This document shows positions 54,574 through 62,451 of a stretch of DNA of 64,000 bases, in pieces. The position numbers were made by a program, and so were the translations under genes. This stretch comes from Prochlorococcus sp. AG-402-N21 (lineage in GTDB: Bacteria; Cyanobacteriota; Cyanobacteriia; PCC-6307; Cyanobiaceae): contig QCIW01000004.1 of the NCBI GenBank assembly GCA_003216435.1, positions 28,429 through 92,428 on the forward strand. The letters run 5' to 3'. Within the stretch, counting starts at the first letter, position 1. Each line of letters begins with the position of its first letter. A model generated the notes under the pieces. It was given only the letters and a program-made list of their open reading frames with translations. It ran no database searches and was not told the DNA's origin.

Positions 54574-56226
54574 GTGATTTCATCAGACTCTAATCAAGTA
54601 ACTGTTCAACTCGATACACCTTTTGTTGATCAAAAACCTGGAACATCGGGTTTGAGAAAAAGTACCCAACAATTCTATGAACCTCATTATTTGGAGAGTT
54701 TTATAGAATCAATTTTCAGAACTCTGCCTGGAGTAGAAGGAGGAATTTTAGTTTTAGGAGGAGATGGTCGATATGGAAACCGCAGAGCTATAGAGATCAT
54801 CTTTTCTTTGGCAGCAGCGCATGGAGTTAGACAGATAATTACAACTGTTGATGGGATTTTATCCACACCTGCAGCGTCTAACTTAATCCGTAATCGTAAA
54901 GCTATAGGAGCTATAATTCTTTCTGCTAGTCATAATTCAGGAGGGCCAGAAGGTGATTTTGGAGTAAAGATTAATGGGCCTAATGGTGGTCCTGCCCCTG
55001 AATCTCTTACTAATGAAATCTTTGAATGCTCTAAAGTTTTGGATTCATATAAGAAATTAGTTGAATATCAAAAAATATCTCTAGCTTCTCCTGGTACATA
55101 TTTAATTGGTTCAATGAAAGTTGAAGTTATTGATGGTATCGAGGATTACATATTATTAATGCAAAAACTTTTTGATTTTGATTGTATAAGTTCATTCATT
55201 AAGACTGATTTCCCATTTGCTTTTGATGCGCTGCATGCTGTTACTGGTCCCTATGCTGTTCGAATCTTTGAGGACTTATTAGGAGCACCTAAGGGAACTG
55301 TTAGAAATGGTATTCCTTTAGAAGATTTTGGTGGTTGTCATCCTGACCCAAACCTGACTTATGCCAAAGAATTAGCTGATGCTTTACTCGAGGGCAAAAA
55401 CTATTCTTTTGGTGCAGCTTGTGATGGCGATGGAGATCGCAATATGATTCTAGGGCGAGGATGTTTTGTTAACCCAAGCGATAGCCTGGCAATTCTAACG
55501 GCTAATGCAAGTTGTGTACCTGCTTATGCAAATGGTCTTTTTGGAGTTGCTCGCTCTATGCCAACTAGCTCAGCAGTAGACGTAGTAGCGCAAGACTTAG
55601 GTATTAATTGTTATGAGACCCCAACTGGATGGAAATTTTTTGGCAATCTTTTAGATGATGAAAAAATAACTCTTTGTGGCGAAGAAAGTTTTGGTACTGG
55701 TAGCAACCATGTTCGAGAAAAAGATGGCTTATGGGCTGTTCTATTTTGGTTGCAAATTCTCTCAAATAAAAAATGTTCTGTATCAGAATTGATGAATTCT
55801 CATTGGTCACGTTTTGGCCGTCATTATTACTCTCGTCATGATTATGAAGCCATTTCAACGAAGATTGCTGATGATCTTTATATTAGATTGGAGTTACTTT
55901 TACCTCAACTAATTGGGAACTCTTTTGCAGGGAGAACAGTTGATTTTGCAGATAACTTTAGTTATGTAGATCCTATAGACAATTCTTCTACTACTAAACA
56001 AGGCTTGAGAATTTTGTTAAATGATGGGAGTCGAGTAATTGTTAGGTTGTCAGGAACTGGGACTCAAGGTGCCACTTTACGTGTTTATTTGGAAAGTTAT
56101 GTTTCTTCTGAAGGGGTATTAAATCAAGATCCCCAGAAAGCACTTGCAGATTTAATTCAAGGCATAGATTCACTTGCGGAAATTCGTCAACGTACTGGTA
56201 TGGATAGACCAACTGTAATTACTTGA
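54574..56226 (+). CDS. pgm: Phosphoglucomutase
   Basis: The 550-aa enzyme interconverts glucose 1- and 6-phosphate for glycogen and sugar metabolism. The phosphoserine site is SASHNSGGPEGDFG (about residue 117), with an Asn-Ser in place of the usual Asn-Pro. The metal site is CDGDGDRNM (about 284), the sugar loop GEESFGTGS (about 369), and the phosphate loop RLSGTGTQGATLR near 490. GTG 54574 is the start. It is close to the short gene upstream. Confidence 0.96.
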   Translation: MISSDSNQVTVQLDTPFVDQKPGTSGLRKSTQQFYEPHYLESFIESIFRTLPGVEGGILVLGGDGRYGNRRAIEIIFSLAAAHGVRQIITTVDGILSTPAASNLIRNRKAIGAIILSASHNSGGPEGDFGVKINGPNGGPAPESLTNEIFECSKVLDSYKKLVEYQKISLASPGTYLIGSMKVEVIDGIEDYILLMQKLFDFDCISSFIKTDFPFAFDALHAVTGPYAVRIFEDLLGAPKGTVRNGIPLEDFGGCHPDPNLTYAKELADALLEGKNYSFGAACDGDGDRNMILGRGCFVNPSDSLAILTANASCVPAYANGLFGVARSMPTSSAVDVVAQDLGINCYETPTGWKFFGNLLDDEKITLCGEESFGTGSNHVREKDGLWAVLFWLQILSNKKCSVSELMNSHWSRFGRHYYSRHDYEAISTKIADDLYIRLELLLPQLIGNSFAGRTVDFADNFSYVDPIDNSSTTKQGLRILLNDGSRVIVRLSGTGTQGATLRVYLESYVSSEGVLNQDPQKALADLIQGIDSLAEIRQRTGMDRPTVIT

Positions 56227-56263
56227 TTGTTGATTTTAAAAGAATCACTTATATAAGATTTTC

Positions 56264-58462
56264 GTGGAACAGGATTTATTTACTTTTCATGGCGAAGAAG
56301 TTTTAAAGCAAAATGCTCCTTTAGCCGAGCGCATGAGACCTAAAACTTTAGATGATTTTGTAGGACAACAATTAATTCTTTCAGAAGGTAGGCTTTTACG
56401 ACGAGCTATTGCAGCTGATCGAGTAGGTAATTTATTGCTGCATGGCCCACCTGGGGTAGGTAAAACAACTTTAGCAAGAATAATTGCTGCCAATACCAGA
56501 TCTCATTTTACTATCTTAAATGCTGTTTTGTCTGGCATTAAAGAGTTACGTCAAGAGGTTCAAAATGCTAAGGATAGATTGAATCAGTATGGTCTGAAGA
56601 CAATACTTTTTATAGATGAGGTACATCGTTTCAATACGGCACAGCAGGATGCCTTGTTACCCTGGGTCGAGAATGGAATTCTTACATTAATAGGTGCTAC
56701 TACAGAAAATCCATATTTTGAAGTTAATAAAGCCTTACTTAGCCGTTCGAGAATTTTTCGTTTACAGCATCTTGAACGGAAAGACCTGCATATTTTGCTT
56801 CAAAGAGGAGTTCAAGATGTTGAATATGGATATGGAGATAAGAATATTAATATGTCTAATGAAGCGGCAAATCATTTAGTTGATGTAGCAAATGGTGACG
56901 CAAGGAGTTTATTTAATGCTTTGGAATTGGCTGTAGAAACTACCAAGCCTGATAAAAAAGGAAAAATTAATATTGATCTATTGATTGCGGAGGAATCTAT
57001 TCAAAAGAGAGCCATTTTGTATGACAAACAAGGTGATGCTCACTTCGACACAATTAGTGCTTTTATTAAATCCTTAAGAGGATCCGATCCTGATGCTGCA
57101 TTATTTTGGTTGGCTCGTATGGTTGAAGCAGGAGAGGATCCAAAGTTTATTTTTAGACGTATGTTGATAGCAGCAGGAGAGGATATTGGATTGGCAGATC
57201 CTCAGGCAATTGTTGTTGTAGAAGCATGTGCTGCAGCTTTTGAAAGAATTGGTCTTCCAGAAGGTCTTTATCCATTAGCCCAGGCAGCGCTGTATTTAGC
57301 CACGACAGAAAAAAGTAATAGTGTCATGGGATTTTTTCAGGCAATCCAATCTGTAAAAGATTCTCAATCAGAGCTTATTCCTTCGCATCTTAGAGATTCT
57401 CATCGAGATAAAGAGACTTTGGGTGATGGGAAAGGTTATCGCTATCCACATTCTTTTGTAGAAAATTGGGTTGCACAGCAATATTTGCCAACGCAACTTC
57501 GAGGAGAGGTTTTTTGGAAACCAACTAAACATGGGTGGGAAGGCAAAAGAAGAGCCATTACCCTTGAACGGAGAGCAGCTCAATTTGCAGCAGCTGAAGA
57601 AGCAATAGATACCAATCCTTTATTATTTACCTCAGGCCCCCAGCAGAGTTTGCTTGACGGTTGGATAAAAAGAGAAATTTCCGCAAATGGAAATCGTCTA
57701 CAAATACTTCTAAAAAAATTATGGTCTGATTCATGTTTCAAGCGTAATGACAGAGTATTGATCATCGGAGAGAGGCCATTATTTTGGTCTGTTAAGCCAC
57801 TAGAGGAGGTGCTTGAAGGAGGTGTTTATATCGTTATTTCTTCCCAAGATAAAGAGCGTATTTCTGCTCAATTGGAAATTTTAGATCCAAATTTAAGGCC
57901 AATATTAATCACTCAGGATTTAAATGAATTGGATCAATTACCGACTGATTTGAAATTTGAATATTTAGGTGGAAGAATAAATATTGCATCATTAAGTAAT
58001 CATAATATTCAACATATATGGGATAGTCTTAAAAAAAAGTGCGTCCCTCATGCGGAATTAAGACTTTTAACGAGTCATCCCTGCTTGGGTCCTTTGAGTT
58101 CTCTAAGAGAGATTATTGAAAAAGATGAAAAGAACGAGTTTCAAAATAAATTGTTTCAGGAAATTTTTAACTTAGAAAGAGAATTTTTAAATCAAGAATC
58201 TTGTGAGAAATTGTTATACTCTGCCCTAAATAAATCAGGATGGAGCTTTGATATTGAGTCATGGGAAGAAGAGTTATTCTTAACTATTGATGAAACCTTG
58301 GAAGAAAGATGGTTTGGCGATAATAGTCTATATAAACAAAAAATATTGTATAAATTAGATGATAAACAAATTCAAAAATTATGTAATTTAATTAAGAGAA
58401 TGAAGGGTCAAAAAATGCCTCAAAAAATAATTCATAAAAGGATATTAGGTACATTAAATTAA
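56264..58462 (+). CDS. rarA: RarA/MgsA-type AAA ATPase fused to an extra C-terminal domain
   Basis: The N-terminal ~430 residues are RarA: Walker A GPPGVGKTTLAR (about 61), Walker B ILFIDEVHRFN, ERMRPKTLDDFVGQ at the front and the C-terminal tetramer region (DKETLGDGKGYRYPHSF). RarA works at stalled replication forks. The other ~300 residues resemble a Rossmann-like domain (GERPLFWSVKPLEEVLEGGVYIVISSQDKERI), with no clear methyltransferase motif; the same fusion is known in cyanobacteria with unknown function. ATG-less start: GTG 56264. Confidence 0.92.
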   Translation: MEQDLFTFHGEEVLKQNAPLAERMRPKTLDDFVGQQLILSEGRLLRRAIAADRVGNLLLHGPPGVGKTTLARIIAANTRSHFTILNAVLSGIKELRQEVQNAKDRLNQYGLKTILFIDEVHRFNTAQQDALLPWVENGILTLIGATTENPYFEVNKALLSRSRIFRLQHLERKDLHILLQRGVQDVEYGYGDKNINMSNEAANHLVDVANGDARSLFNALELAVETTKPDKKGKINIDLLIAEESIQKRAILYDKQGDAHFDTISAFIKSLRGSDPDAALFWLARMVEAGEDPKFIFRRMLIAAGEDIGLADPQAIVVVEACAAAFERIGLPEGLYPLAQAALYLATTEKSNSVMGFFQAIQSVKDSQSELIPSHLRDSHRDKETLGDGKGYRYPHSFVENWVAQQYLPTQLRGEVFWKPTKHGWEGKRRAITLERRAAQFAAAEEAIDTNPLLFTSGPQQSLLDGWIKREISANGNRLQILLKKLWSDSCFKRNDRVLIIGERPLFWSVKPLEEVLEGGVYIVISSQDKERISAQLEILDPNLRPILITQDLNELDQLPTDLKFEYLGGRINIASLSNHNIQHIWDSLKKKCVPHAELRLLTSHPCLGPLSSLREIIEKDEKNEFQNKLFQEIFNLEREFLNQESCEKLLYSALNKSGWSFDIESWEEELFLTIDETLEERWFGDNSLYKQKILYKLDDKQIQKLCNLIKRMKGQKMPQKIIHKRILGTLN

Positions 58463-58471
58463 AACCATTGC

Positions 58472-59158
58472 TTATCTATCAAAACATATAATAGGTGGGG
58501 AAGGGTGTATATTTTTATCATAAGCAATTCCAATTTTCCATGAATCAATATCTATTAAGTCAATAAATACCTGTTTGCCTTCTTTCTTGTTTGTATATAT
58601 TTTTGTATTTTCATTATTTTGCCATTGGTTGAGATCTTTGTATAAGAGTCCTTGTTGCCATTTGATTGCTGCTTCTTTTGCAATCCATCTTGATAAAACT
58701 ATTTTGCGAATTTCTTCAATTTCTAAATCTTTGATTAATTTATTTTCCTTAGTGCTACAGATTCTTTCGGCAAGTTTGATTGCATTAAATGATCGGTTTG
58801 CATTTTCTATATCAACTCCAATCTTTTTGGAAGACCAACCAATTAGTAGAGCATTATTGCAATGACTCAGATTCATGTATCCCCATCCCTTTGCTAGCTT
58901 GGGAGGCTTACCTGGTGGTGCGAATAGAGGAATTTTTAAAGGCTCTATTCCAAATAGTGTTGATAGCGCCAAACGTGCATAAGCTCTGGAATATTTGTAT
59001 TCAATCTGTTTTCTAACAGGTAATGTATTTGCCCATTTCTCTTCGATAGGAGTTATTTTTTTTAGTGGCTTAGTGATGGGGAATAACCAGATACCTAGTA
59101 CGCTTGAGTTGGTGTTTGGTTTTGAGGTTAATGTCCTTGCGAATTGGAGATCCTGCAC
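58472..59158 (-). CDS. 4'-phosphopantetheinyl transferase
   Basis: A 228-aa Sfp/HetI-type transferase, which adds phosphopantetheine to acyl or peptidyl carrier proteins. The magnesium-binding blocks GVDIENANRSF (about 113) and RWIAKEAAIKWQQG (about 157) are present. The start is GTG 59158, overlapping the 5' end of the peroxiredoxin gene on the other strand by about 28 bp; internal starts are possible. It converges with rarA, 9 bp between stops. Confidence 0.9.
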   Translation of the reverse strand: MQDLQFARTLTSKPNTNSSVLGIWLFPITKPLKKITPIEEKWANTLPVRKQIEYKYSRAYARLALSTLFGIEPLKIPLFAPPGKPPKLAKGWGYMNLSHCNNALLIGWSSKKIGVDIENANRSFNAIKLAERICSTKENKLIKDLEIEEIRKIVLSRWIAKEAAIKWQQGLLYKDLNQWQNNENTKIYTNKKEGKQVFIDLIDIDSWKIGIAYDKNIHPSPPIICFDR

Positions 59159-59604
59159 CGGATTTCACTCTCCCAAATCAAAATGGAGATTTAGTGAGCT
59201 TGGCATCATTGAAAGGCTCTAGAGTAATTATCTACTTTTATCCAAAGGATGCCACTCCAGGTTGTACAAAAGAGGCTTGTAATTTTAGAGATCATTGGAA
59301 AATCTTTGAAAAAAATGGCATTACGGTTCTTGGAATTAGTAAAGATCCTTCAAGTTCTCATTTAAAGTTCATAGATAAATATAAGCTTCCTTTTGTTCTT
59401 TTAACAGATTCTGAGCCTTGTCCAGTTGCAAGTTCTTTTGATAGTTATGGCCTGAAAAAGTTTATGGGTCGAGAATATATGGGTATGAAGAGACATACTT
59501 TTGTGATTGATCCGCAAGGAAATATTGAATTGATTTATTTCAAGGTAAAGGCCGACAAAATGGCAGATCAAATACTTGAGGATTTAAGTTTGATGGGAAA
59601 TTAA
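59131..59604 (+). CDS. bcp: Bcp/PrxQ-type peroxiredoxin
   Basis: A thiol peroxidase of 157 aa from ATG 59131. An open frame extends to 59104, but the extra 9 residues look random. Peroxidatic and resolving cysteines are in YPKDATPGCTKEACNFRDHW (about residues 46 and 51), the atypical 2-Cys PrxQ spacing. It reduces hydrogen peroxide and alkyl hydroperoxides using thioredoxin. Its start lies inside the 5' end of the divergent PPTase gene. Confidence 0.96.
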   Translation: MSLRIGDPAPDFTLPNQNGDLVSLASLKGSRVIIYFYPKDATPGCTKEACNFRDHWKIFEKNGITVLGISKDPSSSHLKFIDKYKLPFVLLTDSEPCPVASSFDSYGLKKFMGREYMGMKRHTFVIDPQGNIELIYFKVKADKMADQILEDLSLMGN

Positions 59605-60308
59605 CTTTTAAGATCAATCATTCCTTCTAGTACAAGGTTTGGGTGATGAAATACTTCAACATTTCTTTCTTGCAGGGCATGGAAAATTATTGGAGCATCC
59701 CCTCCGCATATCCATAATGTTCCGGCAGAATCTTCTTTGGCTTGCTTGATCATTCCTATTAGAGATTCAAGAGATCCTCTCAACATTGATTCATCAGTTG
59801 ATTGGGGAAATTTTCTTTTGGTGTAGTTTGTCTTTGATGGATATTTAAGATTTTGGGTACCTTCAGACATAGCTTTTAGTTGAAGATTTAACCCTGCTGC
59901 TAATTGCCCACCTTCGAATTTGCCATGAGAACTAATTTTTGTGAGGCTCAAAACAGTTCCTGCATCAGCAATAAGTAATCCATTCGTGCTCATTGAAGAC
60001 AATTTTTGGGCTTTTTGAAAAGCTCCCCATCCAGCCAACGCTCTATCAACACCTAACCAAGGAGGGACATTTAATAGAGGTATGTCTTTTAATTGTAGTT
60101 GTGGGAATTGATCCAGATAAAAGCTAGTGGGGATTTTCCCTACTGATGCCCATGCTAATAGCGTTTCCTTTGGATATTCGGGTAATAAATTATTAATTGG
60201 AGTGTCTAAAAATTCCCATACTTTCTTATTTTTGAATGCCCAATGCCAACGACTATTCCCAATTAATAAAAAGCTTTTTTTGGATTGCTCCTCAAATAAC
60301 TCTTGCAT
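59601..60308 (-). CDS. coaX: Type III pantothenate kinase
   Basis: The 235-aa protein is CoaX, which starts coenzyme A synthesis by phosphorylating pantothenate. LIGNSRWHWAFKNKKVW at the N-terminus, a DAGTVLSLT block (about residue 119) and GGQLAAGLNLQLKAM belong to the family. Its ATG overlaps the cysH stop by 1 bp (TAATG), so the two are translationally coupled. It converges with the peroxiredoxin gene. Confidence 0.9.
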   Translation of the reverse strand: MQELFEEQSKKSFLLIGNSRWHWAFKNKKVWEFLDTPINNLLPEYPKETLLAWASVGKIPTSFYLDQFPQLQLKDIPLLNVPPWLGVDRALAGWGAFQKAQKLSSMSTNGLLIADAGTVLSLTKISSHGKFEGGQLAAGLNLQLKAMSEGTQNLKYPSKTNYTKRKFPQSTDESMLRGSLESLIGMIKQAKEDSAGTLWICGGDAPIIFHALQERNVEVFHHPNLVLEGMIDLKS

Positions 60309-61099
60309 TATTTATTTGTTTCAGGGAGATGGATACCACATTCCTCTTTGAGACCCCCAAATCTTGTGTTCCTTCCTTCTTGATCTGGTGTATCTGGACC
60401 ACTTGAATGCCAGTCTCCGACTGTTGAATAACCTTTCTCAAATAGAGGGTGTTGGGGTAATGCATGTTCTTTCATATAGTAAAAAACATCTTTATTTGTC
60501 CAGTTCAGCAAGGGCCTTAAAGAAAAACGCCCTCTTGTTTTATCCAGAAATGTCATAGAACTTCTCAGTTTGGTTTGGCCCCCTCTTACACCACTAGCCC
60601 AGCAAGTTACATTTAATTTATCAAAGGCCTTTTCTAGAGGTTTGACTTTACGAATAAGGTGATATTTTTCTAGATCTTCCATCTCTTTATTTTCCCAGAG
60701 GCGTCCATATAAAGCTTCCATTCTTGCCGGAGAAAGATCACTTTGAATAACCTCGATTGTTAACTGAAGCTTTCTGGTTAGTTCATTAGCATAGATATAA
60801 GTTTCTGGCGGCAGGTATCCAGTATCTATCCAAATTATTTTTGGAGGTTTATCTAGTTGTAAAAGATGAATCATATTAAGTAAAACTGCTGATTGAATGC
60901 CAAAACTTGTTGTGAGTACAAATTGTGAGCCGAATGCGTTATGTGCCCATTGGATTCGCTCTTCTGCCGTTATATTTTCGAGCTGCTCTCTGCTGTTTTT
61001 TAAAGAGAATCCTTGAAAAGTGTTGTTCCCAGAATCTGTTTCTGGCTGTTCTGCATTTGAAGTTTTGATTGGTTGGTTAGTCATGTTTTTATGATTCAA
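60308..61099 (-). CDS. cysH: Phosphoadenylyl-sulfate reductase
   Basis: CysH reduces activated sulfate to sulfite. The 263-aa protein has the nucleotide-binding SFGIQSAVLLNMIHL, IDTGYLPPETY, and the C-terminal EECGIHLPE with the catalytic cysteine. Where APS reductases have a Cys-Cys pair this protein has YHLIRKVKPL, so it should use PAPS and not carry an Fe-S cluster. It is upstream of coaX and divergent from the NADH dehydrogenase gene. Confidence 0.95.
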   Translation of the reverse strand: MNHKNMTNQPIKTSNAEQPETDSGNNTFQGFSLKNSREQLENITAEERIQWAHNAFGSQFVLTTSFGIQSAVLLNMIHLLQLDKPPKIIWIDTGYLPPETYIYANELTRKLQLTIEVIQSDLSPARMEALYGRLWENKEMEDLEKYHLIRKVKPLEKAFDKLNVTCWASGVRGGQTKLRSSMTFLDKTRGRFSLRPLLNWTNKDVFYYMKEHALPQHPLFEKGYSTVGDWHSSGPDTPDQEGRNTRFGGLKEECGIHLPETNK

Positions 61100-61136
61100 T
61101 ACTTCTTACTTCTGAAGTTTGTTTAAGGTTTCATAG

Positions 61137-62378
61137 ATGGCCCTATGGGTTGCAACTATGTTCTCTGATGATATTAATTCTGATCCAGTTGTTTTAGTTG
61201 GTGGTGGTTTTGCAGGTTTAACAACTGCTTTGTCACTTAGTCGTCATCAAGATCGACCTAAAATTGTTTTAATTGAGCCCAGAGATAAGTTTGTTTTTGT
61301 CCCTTTATTATATGAATTATTAAGTGATGAGCTGAATTCATGGGAGATAGCTCCTTCCTATGATTCTTTGATTGAGGATAGAGGGATAGTTTTAATCAAA
61401 GATAAAGTCAAGTCTATTAAGACCAATAAGATGCAGGTGATAACTGAATCTGGATTAGAACTTAATTATTCTAAGGTCCTTATCTCTACTGGTGCGAAAC
61501 CTAATGATTATGGAATAAAAGGGGTTGCTGAGCATGCCTTGAAATTTCATTGTTTGAGGGATGTTGAATTGTTGAGAGAATTGATAAATGATTTAAGAGG
61601 CACCATTAAAGCTCTTCCAAATTCGCTTGTCATTGTTGGGGGAAGTTTTTCTGGTATTGAATTGGCTTGCAAGCTTTCTGATCTTTTAGACCAAACGATA
61701 GATATTCATCTAATCGAAAGTGGAGACAGACTTTTGCCTCAAGGAAAATCTTTTAATCAAGAACAATCTGAAAAAGCATTAATTCATCGTGGTATTAGGA
61801 TCCATTTGAGGACAGAAGTTTTGGAAATTACTGCAGATAAAGTGCATGCACGAACTTCTGATGACATGAAATCGCATGACTTTGTTTTGCAACATAGAGG
61901 TTTGATCTGGACCGCAGGCTCTAAGGCGGTATTTCCTGAAATTCTTCCTTCGCCATCTTTGAAGAATGGCAAAATCTCAATAGATTCATCTTTAAATCTT
62001 ATTGGATATAAAAATATTATGGCTGCTGGTGATGTTTGTTCTGTTCAAGGAATCATTTGTCCTGCAACTGCACAAGTAGCAATAAAACAAGGAGAACTTG
62101 TTGCAAGGAATTTAATTAATTCCATGAAAGGGATTGATCCAAAGGCTTTTGAGTTTAATGATCAGGGAGAAATGCTTAGTTTGGGGATTGGTGAAGCTTC
62201 TATTACAGCTTGGGGATTCACGATTTCAGGGCCATTAGGTTTTCATATTCGCAGAATTACATATTTAGTAAAAATGTTAGATAAAGCTTTAGGAATTCGT
62301 TCCGCAAGTTCTTGGTTACTTGGATTCAAAAAAAATGTTTTTTATGAGAATAATCAATTGAATAGTGATTCGAATTAG
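61137..62378 (+). CDS. ndb: Type II NAD(P)H dehydrogenase
   Basis: A 413-aa single-subunit flavoprotein. It has an FAD-binding VGGGFAGLTTALSLSR motif (about residue 20) and a second, NAD-binding VIVGGSFSGIELACKL motif (about 165). NDH-2 transfers electrons from NAD(P)H to quinones without pumping protons. The C-terminus is hydrophilic with a short amphipathic region. An AAGG 8 nt upstream supports ATG 61137, though ATG 61158 (MFSDDIN) is also reasonable. The NdbA/B/C class cannot be told. Confidence 0.92.
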   Translation: MALWVATMFSDDINSDPVVLVGGGFAGLTTALSLSRHQDRPKIVLIEPRDKFVFVPLLYELLSDELNSWEIAPSYDSLIEDRGIVLIKDKVKSIKTNKMQVITESGLELNYSKVLISTGAKPNDYGIKGVAEHALKFHCLRDVELLRELINDLRGTIKALPNSLVIVGGSFSGIELACKLSDLLDQTIDIHLIESGDRLLPQGKSFNQEQSEKALIHRGIRIHLRTEVLEITADKVHARTSDDMKSHDFVLQHRGLIWTAGSKAVFPEILPSPSLKNGKISIDSSLNLIGYKNIMAAGDVCSVQGIICPATAQVAIKQGELVARNLINSMKGIDPKAFEFNDQGEMLSLGIGEASITAWGFTISGPLGFHIRRITYLVKMLDKALGIRSASSWLLGFKKNVFYENNQLNSDSN

Positions 62379-62451
62379 TATTGTTTTGGACTTTTTTAAG
62401 CAAGAGTTTATTTGTGGGTTGGATTTTTTATGAAGCAGCGATTTTCCCAGA

